From Branchinecta lynchi (Eukaryota > Arthropoda > Branchiopoda > Anostraca > Branchinectidae): a stretch of DNA of 64,000 nucleotides. The notes under the pieces were generated by a model. It had not been told where the DNA came from. It did not search any database and saw only the letters and a list, made by a program, of their open reading frames with translations. The stretch covers positions 11,426,030-11,490,029 of the forward strand of contig JAKZAP010000016.1 of assembly GCA_023053575.1 (NCBI GenBank), read 5' to 3'. The translations under genes and the position numbers were made by a program. Shown here piece by piece: positions 1 through 11,881 of this stretch (position 1 is its first letter; the number at the start of each line of letters is the position of its first letter).

Positions 1-60
1 CATCACCTACACCTTATCCCACGCATTCATTGGCAGAATAGGGATAGCGTATGGCAGTTA

Positions 61-444
61 CTACACTGTCAGAAGTTTCATAACAGATAGCGTATAACAC
101 TTTCAAGAATAACACCTTTTCACTTAGAAATAAAGGTTATGACCAATTAAGTTTACACTATTTCGTGCCTAGATCTCTAACAACAATTGGTAAAAATACT
201 AACGGGAACGAAAGAAACATAATAGATAACATCACGAAGTGTTATCTGTTGAAACCGCGCATCCTTCTGTTGTCGTTCTGTAACTTCTGACAGTGTAGCA
301 TTTTTGCCTATTGAAGATGTTGTTGGAGATCTAGGCACGAAATAGTATAAACTTAATTGGTCATAACACTTTATTTCTAAGTGAAAAGGTGTTATTTCTT
401 GAAAGTGTTATGCGCAATCTGTTACGAAACTTCTGACAGTGTAG
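61..444. mobile_element. Foldback MITE E1 with TA target duplication
   Basis: The element begins CTACACTGTCAG and ends CTGACAGTGTAG, a perfect 12-bp terminal inverted repeat, with TA on both sides (59-60 and 445-446). The arms stay complementary for roughly 125 bp each, through the motif TTTCGTGCCTAGATCT and its reverse complement. The central part (about 210-300) carries a second copy of the same family's right end (CTTCTGACAGTGTAG at 285-299), so an older fragment sits inside. There is no ORF. TA duplication points to the Tc1/mariner superfamily, but no transposase is present to confirm it. A related copy lies at 47841-48455. Confidence 0.85.
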
Positions 445-446
445 TA

Positions 447-2711
447 TATTCGCAACATGGTTGCAATATGATGGAAGCAAAAGAATAATGAAGTTCTCCT
501 ACATGATTATCGGTCCTTTGTTCTCTAAACTTTAGCCTTCGCTTGGAAGATCTATTGCTAAAGGCAGGAATGCATCACGTGGTAAACCGAAATCAGTCAA
601 AGAAACTACAAGGATTTGGTCAACGTTGATTCTTTAACAAGAAGAAAAAATCACAATAGGGCTCCAGACTGGAACCTAATGGAAGGATAAAGACAAAATA
701 AACGTTATGTGGAAGAAGCTCCTTTAAAGCTAAGAGAAAGAATATGAACTGAATACAAAAATACCAATGTCTACAAAGGGACTTGGGAGTAAGGCAGTTG
801 GCTAAAACGGGACTCGAAGGGCGGATAGGCTATTAGCATGAACAAAAATTGAGAAACTACTTAGAATGAATGAACTCATTAGGTCCAAAAGATAAACTGA
901 GAGGCTTATTTAGAGAAACTATTTCTAAAGAAAAAATTCGTGTACCTCAACAATCAGCAAAACTGCAACGCCGAAAAAATTGAAGTTCAGAAATGTTAGT
1001 TTCCTTTAGTTTCGCTTGCATGAATTCGCGGTGGAAACCAATTCCGGCAGATTTCCGCATGAACGGATTTTATGTTACTGATTTTATCTTGAAAGGATAA
1101 TTCAAAATCAAGCTTTCTTAAACTGTTTCTGAGCAAATCTGGGTATGTGTAATGTACAGTAGGGACAGTAATCGCTATCTTATCCAAACTACTAGGACGT
1201 AATTTTCAAAGGAGGCACGAAATTTGGTTGATAACGGCACGAAAGGGCACGAAATTTGGTTGAGGGCCATCACAGGGTTCAATCCTGCACTTTTTATTGG
1301 GATTTTACGAGCTTCTAAGCTTTTAAAGCCACAGTAAACCAGGAACTGATTTGTTATATGCTTTAGCTGATTAGTTGGAAGATATATGCCCATTTATCAC
1401 GATAGCTTTGCCCCGTATAATTTATGTTTTCTTATTTACATCTTATCTCTATTGATCCTACGGTTGTTAGAAGTAAGGTATTACTATAATTATCGCGTCT
1501 GTTGTTTTTACACTTTAACACATGTTTTCTGTTGATGACCATGTGATGCATTCCGCTACAGCTTGGTCAAAAGGCGGCACTAAATCTGCTGTTAGCTCTA
1601 ATATCACTCCTCTAATTGGTATTCTAAGGCACGCCACAGCACTTCTTCTATTTCTTCTATGGGGGTTTCCACAATGACTTACTTGGTATTCTCGATACCA
1701 ACTTTAACGGCCGCAACACACGGAACGAACGCAACATACGAAGATCAAAATCGACATTCGCTTCAGCAAATATTGTCATCGACCTGTCATGAAGCAATCT
1801 TTATTGTCGGGAAAAGAAACGTTTACTGCACCAATGAAGAAGAAACAAAAATGTACAATTTGTGTGTGTGCTAACATGCCAACGATGGCTCAATGTATAA
1901 AAGGACAGGAAATATGAGAGCTGAAACTTATTCGTAACAGTATTGACGAAGCCTGTTTGGCTCAATATTTCTTTGACTTGTATATGTTTGAAGGACTAAA
2001 GTATTGTACAATACTTGCATAAGATCACGCATAACCAGTGGTACGAGCGTGTATGAGCTGAAGCTCTATAAACGTCAATCTACAAACAACAACAACAGCT
2101 TATTCTTAAAAGGGGCTTGCTCCTACTGAATAAACGCGCAAACCAAACGCGTGTACTTAAAGAGGATATGAGCGCTACAAGTCGCATAAGGCAAACGCGA
2201 ATGCGCGAACGTCTACTTCCTGTCGTGTTTATCCCGATGAATGACCCCCCCTTAAAACGTACCCCACCACAACACAAGATGGACCGAACGATAACACCAG
2301 AGAATCCTCAAGAATATCTAGGCTAGAACAATCAAATTTGATCCGGAGCAGCTTGGGCTAAATGTATACTATCGCTCCGTTAAACAAAACCGATGAGGTG
2401 GGATCACAAACAATGGTATGTTCTAGCTAGTGGTATATGCTCTAGCTTCCGTGATCCAGTCAGAAACTGCCTGGGTGCACAATGGCAGTACGCAAACTGC
2501 ATGTGCCCATCCTGCGACAATACCCTGCTCGACATATGTGCAAGACTCCGGTTGACGTTCTGACCCAGCAAGAAATGATCGGACGAAAATATCCCACATG
2601 TCTTCTTTTCCATATACCTACAAATCCGAACCTTGATCAGGAATTGTGCAGCTCTACCCAATTTCCTTCTTTTAATTTTATCGAACTGCGGCCAGACCCC
2701 TTGTAAAAAAA
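447..2711. other. No recognised gene or repeat
   Basis: Only short open frames without recognisable similarity occur here. A short direct repeat with GGCACGAAA lies near 1214-1255. No splice-bordered exon of the calcium channel was found. Confidence 0.5.
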
Positions 2712-5187
2712 ACAAGAGCTACGAGCTCATATGGCACTTGTTACGAGTAGGCACGGCTCGGTTATGTCAATGATATATCTAGTGTTTGCTAGGTGTCTTC
2801 CCACCAAGTTTCATCTCGATCCCTCCACTCATAGCGTTTTCCAATATTTCCGGTTCTCCCCTCCAGCTCCCCCCAAAAATCACCGGATCCGGTTCGGATT
2901 TTAAGTGGGTCGTCTGAGGCATGAGGTCTTTCCAAATATCAAGTTTCATCGAGATCCGGTCACCCGTTCAAAAGTTATAAATACCTCAAGATTCCGGATT
3001 CCCCCTCCCTCCACTCCCCCAACAGTGCCCGAATCGGCTCGGTCATGTCAATGATGTATCTAGTGTTTGCTAGGTGTCTTCCCACCAAGTTTCATCTCGA
3101 TCCCTCCACTCATAGCGTTTCCCAAGATTTCCGGTTAACCCCTCCAGCTCCCCCAAAAGTCACCGGATCCGGTCCGGATTTTAAGTGGGTCGTCTGAGGC
3201 ATGAGGTCTTTCCAAATATCAAGTTCCATCGAGATCCGATCACCCGTTCAAAAGTTATAAATACCTCAAGATTCCGGATTCCCCCTCCCTCCACTCCCCC
3301 CACAGTGCCCGAATTGGCTCGGTTATGTCAATGATGTATCTTCACACCAAGTTTCATCTCGATCCCTCCACTCACAGCGTTTCCCAAGATTTCCGGTTGC
3401 CCCCTCCAGCTCCCCCCAAAAGTCACCGGATCCGGTCCGGATTTTAAGTGGGTCGTCTGAGGCATGAGGTCGTTCCAAATATCAAGTTTCATCGAGATCC
3501 GGTCACCCGTTAAAAAGTTATAAAGACCTCAAGATTCCGGATTCCCCTCCCTCCACTCCCCCGACAGTGCCCGAATCGGCTCGGTCATGTCAATGATGTA
3601 TCTAGTGTTTACTAGGTGTCTTCCCACCAAGTTTCATCTCGACCCCTCCACTCATAGCGTTTCCCAAGATTTCCGGTTGCCTCCTCCAGCTCCCCCCAAA
3701 AGTCACCGGATCCGGTCCGGATTTTAAGTGGGTCGTCTGAGGCATGAGGTCTTTCCAAATATCAAGTTCCATCGAGATCCGATCACCCGTTCAAAAGTTA
3801 TAAATACCTCAAGATTCCGGATTCCCCCTCCCTCCACTCCCCCCCCCCCACAGTACCCGAATCGGCTCGGTTATGTCAATGATGTATCTAGTGTTTGCTA
3901 GGTGTCTTCCCACCAAGTTTCATCTCGATCCCTCCACTCATAGCGTTTCCCAAGATTTCCGGTTGCCCCCTCCAGCTCCCCCCAAAAGTCATCGGATCCG
4001 GTCCGGATTTTAAGTGGGTCGTCTGAGGCATGATGTCGTTCCAAATATCAAGTTTCATCGAGATCCGATCACCCGTTCAAAAGTTATAAATACCTCAAGA
4101 TTCCGGATTCCCCCTCCCTCCACTCCCCCCACAGTACCCGAATCGGCTCGGTTATGTCAATGATGTATCTAGTGTTTGCTAGGTGTCTTCCCACCAAGTT
4201 TCATCTCGATCCCTCCACTCATAGCGTTTCCCAAGATTTCCGGTTGCCCCCTCCAGCTCCCCCCAAAAGTCACCGGATCCGGTCCGGATTTTAAGTGGGT
4301 CGTCTGAGGCATGAGGTCGTTCCAAATATCAAGTTTCATCGAGATCCGATCACCCGTTCAAAAGTTATAAATACCTCAAGATTCCGGATTCCCCCTCCCT
4401 CCACTCCCCCCACAGTACCCGAATCGGCTCGGTTATGTCAATGATGTATCTAGTGTTTGCTAGGTGTCTTCCCACCAAGTTTCATCTCGATCCCTCCACT
4501 CATAGCGTTTCCCAAGATTTCCGGTTGCCCCCTCCAGCTCCCCCCAAAAGTCACCGGATCCAGTCCGGATTTTAAGTACGTCGTCTGAGGCATGAGGTCT
4601 TTCCAAATATCAAGTTCCATCGAGATTCGATCACCCGTTCAGAAGTTATAAATACCTCAAGGTTCCGGATTCCCCTCCCTCAACTCCCCCCCACAGTGCC
4701 CGAATCGGCTCGGTTATGTCAATGATGTATCTAGTGTTTGCTAGGTGTCTTCCCACCAAGTTTCATCTCGATCCCTCCACTCATAGCGTTTCCCAAGATT
4801 TCCGGTTGCCCCCTCCAGCTCCCCCCAAAAGTCACCGGATCCGGTCCGGATTTTAAGTGGGTCGTCTGAGGCATGAGGTCGTTCCAAATATCAAGTTTCA
4901 TCGAGATCCGATCACCCGTTCAAAAGTTAAAAATACCACAAGATTCCAGATTCCCCCTCCCTCCACTCCCCCCACGGTGCTCGGATGGTGGAAGTGACTA
5001 TTTCCAACTTAATCATTTGGGGTCCCTGATATGCTTGCCAAGTTTTATCGTCCTAGCTTATCTGGAAGTGCCCGAACTAGCAAAACCTGGACAGACCGAC
5101 AGACCGACAGACCGACAGACCGACAGACCGACAGACCGACGGACGGACAGAAATTGCGATCGCTATATGGCACTTGGCCGAAGGGCA
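2712..5187 (+). mobile_element. Family A element (A1), Helentron/HINE-like, with a long internal tandem array
   Basis: The left end is AAGAGCTACGAGCTC followed by ATATGGCACTTG. The right end is TATGGCACTTG, a short loop, then CAAGTGCCATA, a strong hairpin at 5167-5187. The left GGCACTTG motif is therefore an inverted copy of the outer arm of the right hairpin. Between them lie about eight tandem units and then a (GACAGACC)n microsatellite at about 5093-5150. Palindromic ends, internal tandem repeats, a GTCY-type microsatellite and a 3' hairpin are the plan of HINE/DINE-1, mini-me and pearl-type non-autonomous Helentron relatives. No Rep/helicase is encoded, so the class is inferred from architecture only. 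Confidence 0.75.
2737..5093 (+). repeat. Tandem array, period about 281 bp, about eight copies, inside A1
   Basis: The motif TAGTGTTTGCTAGGTGTC recurs at about 2779, 3059, 3602, 3888, 4169, 4449 and 4730, giving a period near 281 bp. The copy around 3340 has lost it through a deletion of about 20 bp. Each unit carries CACCGGATCCGG, GGTCGTCTGAGGCATGA and CCCCCTCCCTCCACTCCCC. Copies are nearly identical, pointing to recent amplification or homogenisation. The last unit is disrupted where it meets the microsatellite. There is no coding potential beyond frames running through the repeat. Confidence 0.92.
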
Positions 5188-6889
5188 AGTGCCATAAAAA
5201 CAAGTAAGACACGAAATCTATATTTTTTTATTTTTTTTACTCTAGATTACGTGCGCAAGCGCTCAGACGTGGGGTGTGAAAGTAAAATGTTTCTCACATC
5301 TTATAAGCAAACAGCGTTATAACCAAGACATTTCACATCACCATAGCGTATAAAATATTAAAATAACCTAATTTGACCCCAGTTTAAAAGCTTTTAATGT
5401 AAACAAACTGCGTTTAGTAATCCAAAGAAAATCTTGAAGAACGGTCTCAGTCTCAATACTGAATGTCTTGCTAGCCAGTCCGTCCCTTTAAACCTCGGGA
5501 CCCATCAATTTACATATCTAGACCCTTACATCCTCGGTTATACCAGCTTAGAATTTGATTCCAGTCACGGGTCAAAATCTTTACTCACGTGCAAAAAGCC
5601 CACTTGCGCATAAATGGGGAGGGTGGGGGGATGGTTCAACTTTGAAAGTAATTTCCCAGCCGTAGGATGTACAAGTAGAAAGAATTTCATCGTCCTATGT
5701 CCAGGTCTGGTCAGGTTATGAACATTATTCACTGGGCAATCTGGGCCAATTTGCCCCTGAACCGGGCGGGTGCGGGTGGTGGGACCCCCAAAAGCAATAA
5801 CTATATATAGACTCAAATACCCCCAAGTGTACCAAGTTTGAACTTGATACTTACACTGGTTCACGAGTTATGAGGTCCACAAAAAAACCGTGAAAACCAC
5901 CGAAAGCTGCTACAGCGCTCGCAATAGTGGATTGTTTCAATGGACACTCCACAAAAAACTAACCCGAAAGTTTTGGATTCTGTCCCAAATCTGTTGTTTT
6001 CCTTCGGATTCAAACTGTCCTCCCGAGAGTCAACACAGACTTTCATCAATCCGCTGGAAAGTCATGACAAGCTCTAAGACGTCATAGGTATTCCTCACTT
6101 CCGTCTGGGATCCAAAGAAGCAGACCTTTGCTTTGAGAAGTCCAGCAGTAATTATTGTTTACCGATAATTAGTAATACGATCGATGAAGGAAAAACGTCG
6201 AGCCCGACGATAATGTGCTGTTCCATTCCCAGATAGCAGAGGGAGGAAGGATAGAGAAAAGCTACCTGCCACTGTTTGTTCTTGTGAAGAAAACCGAAGA
6301 AGAATTGAGACAAACGAGCTGAGAAAGTAGCCTGTCATCAACGAGAAAAGCACTGGACACGATTAGGATGCCGAAATGCTCATCGGACGAAAGCAGCCTG
6401 TGCTTAAAAACCTTGTCACGCATCATGCTCACACCATCAACCACAGGAAGAGGATAATTCATCATGGACTGTGATTCCAGTTTTGAGGTGACATGTCCAT
6501 AGGCTCGCCCGCCCACAACTGAGAAGAAGACCAACCGGAAGAGTCGCGCTACCCAGCTGCCCCGAAGCCATGGATCAATGGAAGTAGAAGAAGGTTTTCT
6601 GGATAGATGCACTGAGTCAAGTAAACGGAGAAATGCAAGCGTTTAAACTGGCTGAGCTTAGAGTTAGTTGGGTCAGGGAGAATCAACTACAGTAGAGGTA
6701 TGTTACTTCGGACATCGTCTAGCTCTGAAAGGCGCAGAAGACTGATGAATGCCGGACTTCAGATGCTTAAGCTCGTGTTCAGGCATGGGGCACCCACTAA
6801 ACAACTGTTCCGGATTTACATTTCATTTATCCGACGCAATTTTTGGCATTTTGGCCTCACGGTCGAACAGAGCGCCAGAACTGAGAAGA
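5188..6889. other. No recognised gene
   Basis: Several open frames of 60-116 codons overlap on both strands. None has a recognisable domain, signal peptide or splice context. T/A-rich and G-rich patches suggest decayed repeats. Confidence 0.4.
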
Positions 6890-7177
6890 TTAAACAAAAA
6901 AAAAGCTCTAATCATACCGTCAAAGGTGGCCGAGTCCTATGAAGAGTTACTATGTAAATTCGAAATCGCCTCCTTACATGAACAAAGGCTGAAACTCTAC
7001 ATGGAGTTTGGTGTCAAATCTCTGAATCACCCAATCCACAAAAATATTTTCCCTGCTGAAAAACTGATAAAAAGGCTCCCTCGCAAGGTAGCTACTGCGA
7101 TTGAAAAGGTGAAGGTTGAAAAGAAGTTTGCAAAGAGTTTTGTCCCTTCTTTTTTAAAGTTGTATAACGAGGCATAA
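6890..7177 (+). pseudogene. LINE ORF2 C-terminal fragment (L1)
   Basis: The reading frame ending at 7177 has the sequence SYEELLCKFEIASLHEQRLKL followed by FGVKSLNHPIHKNIFP. This pattern (a Tyr-Glu-Glu leucine-rich segment, two basic residues, F-x-x-K, N-P, then FP) is typical of the region after the thumb in non-LTR retrotransposon reverse transcriptases. The upstream catalytic domain is missing, so this is a 5'-truncated relic. A stretch at 7276-7320 recurs at about 8690-8740, on the other side of the family-B copy at 7448-8577, suggesting the 3' tail was split or duplicated around that insertion. Confidence 0.6.
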
Positions 7178-7447
7178 GCTGAGCTGCTAGTTTAAATTTT
7201 ATAATGTTATTTATGACCGTTGTAGCCCTGTATGCGTAGATTTATGTGTGTGCTCATAAGTTGTATTCATTCGTTATTCGTTCACTTGACGCTAGCCACA
7301 CTTTGTATAGGGCTATGTTACTTATAGGCGTACTCACTACTTATTAGCGTCGTTACAATAGACACATACTGCCCCGGCTATATTTCGCATTCGCTATGCC
7401 GCACATACTAGGGCTGTCATTCTGGTCACTACTGACTATGAAAGATA

Positions 7448-8577
7448 AACAAGACCAAAGGTTTCGATGGGATCCCAAAAATGTAATGCTTGATCCAGAC
7501 AGTCGGGTCTTATAGACGTCCAGTCTTCGCCAGACTGCTTGCGCACTTTACTAATAAAATTTAGAAACAGATTAAGGCAAAGGGCAATAATCTGAGAAGA
7601 CCAAGTTCAAATACGGATTCACCATGTGTGTTTACCCCTATAGCCTGTGCATATCTACTTTGACGAAAGTTATTGCCTTACTTCTGCGAAATTTCCGGTT
7701 TCAGACGGATTCAGGGCGAACTACTTGTCTTACAAAAACGGAATCAGCGTATCTTCTTTTCCCTAAATCGAACCTCTAATGAACTTCAGATAAAACTTGA
7801 ACTTTTAACCAATTTTCAGATTTCAGCCGGATTCGTGGGGAACTATGTGTCCAGGTAGACAATGATTGTCATAGACGAACTCAGCATGTCTTCTTAGCCG
7901 TCAATCGAACACCTAATGAATTAATATAAAAATTTTACTTTTAAAAATTTTTCCGGTTTTGGCCGGATTCTGGGCGATCTACTTGTCCGCCGAGAAAATA
8001 ATTTTCATATTCAGATTCAGCATGTTTTCATGTCCTTAAATCAAACCTCTAATCACTTCAGATTAAACTTTTATTTTTGACAAATTTTCCGATTTTGGCT
8101 GGATTCCCGGCGATCTACTTGTCCAACAAGAAAATCATTTTCACGTTCGGATTCAACATGTCTTCTTACTCCAAATTCGGATATCTAATCAACTTCAGCT
8201 AAAACTTTAACTTTTAGCAAACTTTCCGGTTTTGGCCCGATTCCGGGTGAACTACTTGTCCTGCGAGAAAATGGTTTTCATATTCGTGTTCAGCATGTCG
8301 TCTTACCAGATAATCGACTATTTTATTAGCTTTTAAAAAATATTTCTGTCACCCCTTAATTTGAAACCCCTCCCCTCCCCTAAATATGCAGCTATCGGGC
8401 CCATCTACAACCTTTCCCTCGACTTGAAGAATCCTCACACCAAGTTTCATCAAAATATCTCATTCCCTTCGAGAGTTATCGTGCTGACAGACGGACGGAC
8501 GGACGAACAGATGGACAGACGGACAACTTTTGCGATGTCATAGGTATCCCTCCACTTACGTTTTGGGATCCCAAAAA
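7448..8577 (+). mobile_element. Family B element (B1), Helentron/HINE-like
   Basis: The left end reads ACAAGACCAAAGGTTTCGA then TGGGATCCCAAAAA, and the right end reads TTTTGGGATCCCAAAAA, so both ends carry the same GGGATCCC palindrome. The interior consists of diverged units of about 137 bp with the motif TTCCGGTTT-GGCCGGATTC and CAGCATGTCTTCTTACC. A GACG/GACA microsatellite lies at about 8488-8522, just before the right end. There is no protein. The architecture matches family A and suggests a HINE/DINE-1-type element. Confidence 0.75.
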
Positions 8578-10040
8578 TAGAGATTACAAATATCTTCTAC
8601 GACTACCTCCGGCGGCCCCTAATTCTAGATTGTCGGCAAAGTATAATGTCATTGATCCATTTATTGCAGTATCTGAGCGAACTGTAGGTTTTATTCGTTC
8701 GCTTGATGCTAGCCACACTTTGTACAGGGCTATGCTGCCCCATGTGTAAATAAGAGTTTCAAAATCTATGTGTTACATGTTGTGTGTTCTTGTCTTTTTT
8801 CTTTCTTTTCTTTCATGCTCCATTTGTGACTTTTGTCTTGAAAATAGGAAATAATCACACCTGCGCAAGAAGCTTTCAAGGTGGATGCTCATTTTCCTTT
8901 CTCGGTTTCTTCTGCTGAATTTTCGTTTCTTAGTAGGTTTTCCTCCAGTTTTTCTTAAAAACTTCGGTGCTGATGCGTAAGCGTCGACGCATCGCAAGAA
9001 TAGAAGTTGGTTCTATTCTTGCGTTGCCTTTTATTTGTCTGCCTGAGCTGTGCATTGCGTCAACGCAAGCGCGACGAAGAGATTGCGTAGCTCAGTCTGA
9101 AAGTTTCAACGCGTCAATGTGAAAGCGGCTTTTTGCACTACTTTTGAAGAACTTTCCATATGGAATAACTCAGTATTTTACGGTTGAAAAACAGCATATC
9201 AGTAAGCAAGGCTGAACGATGGAGAGGTCGACTTCGGGAAATAGACGAAATGGAGTGCATTCAAAAAGTAAAAAGCCACAAAATCCCATATCACGGAAGT
9301 CGGGATTCTCGTCCACAAAAGTTGGGGTTGCGGCGTCGACAGACTTCAGAAGGGAATGGACCAGCACGTTTCAACGTTTGCATAACTACTGCTGCCACCA
9401 AAACCCCGTTGCATTCACTTTACCTGGCGACGAGCTGGAGCTAATCTCGTCTACTTATTCCCCCAACCAGAAGGGATGTTAATTCAATATTATCAGAGCC
9501 CTACGCAACTGGGTCAGCGAAGAAGACTGTCCTATCTAGGGGAAGCAAATAAAACTCTTCCCTGACACCACGCCAGGCAAAGATAAAGGACTATTTGTTT
9601 CCATGGCAAGACCTGGCGAAACCATTCTCAGGGGCGTTTGGGAATTAGAAAGCATGGACCATGTTCCTATAATACTGTCGATTATTGGAGAAGCCATCTT
9701 TCCGTGGTTACAGGGATGGATGATTCGATAGCAGCAAGAAAACCTGGCCCGCTTTTATCGTTCCGCCGAAACAAACGTCTCACGGCCACCTTCCGGTTTC
9801 GAAGAAAATGGATTCAGAATAGCCAGAACCGTAATTAGGAAATGCGCGAAAACACCTTAATTTCTAAGAAAAATATCAGCGCGCGGGCAGATAAACTGAA
9901 GATTTGTTATCGATACTAACGGGGTTCGATAATAACCCCTGCCCTCTCTTTTTTCTCCCCAAGTAGACTAAAATAAAGATTTTAGCGTACTAGAAAGCAA
10001 GGCCGGAACCACTATCCGTTCGTTCGTGCTGATGTAGCAA
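8578..10040. other. No recognised gene; one unexplained open frame
   Basis: A frame on the plus strand at about 9587-9838 contains HGKTWRNHSQGRLGIRKHG and PCSYNTVDYW. It looks protein-like but I do not recognise it. Another at 9219-9482 gives 87 residues of no known family. A palindromic AGAATAGAAGTTGGTTCTATTCT hairpin lies at about 8997-9019. No splice or expression evidence is visible. Confidence 0.3.
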
Positions 10041-11650
10041 GTTGCCGAGAATTTCGCAGCCATTTCCGCGGTCTAAAAGGGGAACAAGAAGTTTCGTGAA
10101 GCGGAAAGTTAAAGAATCTGACAAAAAATAGGAACATGGCAAATTTGGATACGAGCGACTTTCGTGATACACAATGGTCTGTCATAGAGCAAAACAACAC
10201 TACGGAGTAGCGTCAAGACTTGAAAAAAAAGGTAAAAAAAGGCTATCGATAGAGAACGTCCCTACTGAAACTCAATCAGTCTTGCGCCAGCTCGCTCCGA
10301 TAGCTCCACATTCCTGGTTCATCAATGAGTGCTGAGCGCATCTTAGCCGTACTAGAAGCTTTCTGCCCTCAATTTTGTCTCACTTTGAATGTCACGAGCG
10401 TAGTGGGTGGCGCTACAAGTAAGCCCCGTTACAGATGCATGGATGGCATCGGTCTTGGCGCTCCTGCCTAGCGCTATTTTGCTATGATCCAGTACAACAA
10501 ATAAAGCAGACAATGTGTATTTCTTGACTTTTAACTTTCCAACATTTCCGCGGCAGACGAAAATGGAACGCGACATGGGAATAGGTTTCCTGCCATTTCT
10601 CGAAATTTACAATTAAGAAAACATGTGTCTGTCCAATTCTGATACAAATCAGTAACACTTTAAGAAGACATGTTCTATTCCTAAAACATGCTCTTCATAA
10701 AATTCCCAGGAGATTAGTTATTTTTGGCCGCTAGACGTGCTATTGTAAAGTAAGCAATGACAAGTTACTTCTTGGTGTACATTTAACCAGGTTTGCTGGG
10801 CTATTTTCAATTACTCTTAGGCCCAGCCATGTTTAAAACTGTGTAACTACCTCTATGAGTGTTCTACCCAACTTCCTCGGGTTTGTCAATTTTGGCTTCC
10901 GACTCAGCGGTGACTGCTGGTTGACTTTTCCCAGTGCAAATCTCTGACTCGGTACGAACCGAAAGCCTAATAGCTGATTCCCCCTCCAGATAACTCCAAG
11001 ATTTAAAATGTGATTGTTACTGTTTCTCTAGTGCATCTGGCGGAACAGCGTATTTTAACTTCCGATTTGTTTCCCCGGCAGACGAAAACGTCAAAAGCGA
11101 TACGGGAATAAGTTTCCAGCGATTTTCGCAATTTAAAATTAAGCAAAAATGACAAATCCTGGATAAGAGTTTTGATGAACATAACAGTCTGTCCAGATCT
11201 GATATAATCAACTTTTGTAAAATCTCAAGCAGACAATGTCTATTTCTATAATTTAACTTCCACAGTTTCCGCGGTAAATGGTATCCAGCAGTTATGAGCT
11301 CGGATGAAACAGAATAGTCTATCAAGTTCTGATGTAAACCAGCTGGTGCAACAGCTGAAGCAGACTGTGTGTCTATTTCCTGTCTATTTCTCTAATTTAA
11401 CTTCCATTGTTTCCCAAGTAAATAGGTATCCGAAACGGGAATAAGTATCAAGCGGTTTTTCACAATTTAAAATTACAGAAACATGGCAAATATTTGATGA
11501 AACCTAGTAGTCTGTCCAAATCTAAACCAGCTGGTGTAACATTTCAAACGGACAATGTCTAGTTCTGTACGTTTGACTTCCCATTGCTTCCGCGGTAAAT
11601 GAAAACGGAAAGTCGAAAGGGATATAGGAACCGATTTTATCCTGTATTCG
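10041..11650. repeat. Dispersed and tandem intronic repeats with TTTCCGCGG motif
   Basis: Diverged copies share TTTCCGCGG (or TTTCCCCGG/TTTCCCAAG) followed by a short A-rich stretch, then GGGAATA-AGTTTC, AATTTAAAATTA, and GTCTGTCCA-ATCTGAT. Copies start near 10060, 10545, 11070, 11267, 11411 and 11587. The units are about 150-200 bp where adjacent. They lie directly 3' of the calcium-channel exon at 11742-11881, within its next intron. No ends could be defined. Confidence 0.6.
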
Positions 11651-11741
11651 AGTTGGTTTCTCTCTCTGTGACATTATTCTCGACTCTCTTTAAAACCTTC
11701 CAATTGGCTCCTAGTAGCTAAGAAATGAAAATTCGACTTAC

Positions 11742-11881
11742 CCAGTAACAACAACAACAAAATCCATGAGATTCCAAATATTCCGTAGATACGATCCCTT
11801 ATGCATAACAAATCCCATTGCAATGATTTTCACACTCGCCTCCACACAAAATATTCCGAGGAAATACGGTTCCGTTTTTTC
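11742..11881 (-). CDS. cac: Cav2/cacophony-type calcium channel alpha-1 subunit, exon encoding IS2 and start of IS3
   Basis: A 140-base exon that continues the channel after the 98-residue exon at 16221-15927. It begins at a codon boundary with EKTEPYF, matching the in-phase end of the previous exon, and runs through [16 protein letters not shown] (segment IS2), [11 protein letters not shown] (the conserved IS2-IS3 loop) and [10 protein letters not shown] (start of IS3). Borders are TTCTAG before and GTAAGT after. It ends two bases into a codon (GG of the last Gly). The frame is intact and all family-invariant positions I know are present, so this is a functional exon and not a pseudogene. 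It is too short to stand out as an ORF because the flanks are intron. The following exon (voltage sensor IS4, LRPLKLVSG) was not seen between 1 and 11741 and should lie beyond the window start. Confidence 0.93.

Noticed and set aside
1255..1300. B-box-like GGGTTCAATCC, possible tRNA
   Set aside because: No acceptor stem, A box or cloverleaf could be built around it.
2737..5093. Regular repeats resembling a CRISPR array
   Set aside because: Units are 281 bp, contiguous and without unique spacers, in a eukaryotic context; it is a tandem array inside a transposon.
4873..5322. 149-codon open frame with (TDRP)n repeat
   Set aside because: It runs through the family A unit and the GACAGACC microsatellite; the repeat peptide is a translation of that microsatellite.
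6686..6705. CTACAGTAGAGGTATGTTAC, resembling the end of MITE D
   Set aside because: Only about 15 bases match and no second end is present nearby.
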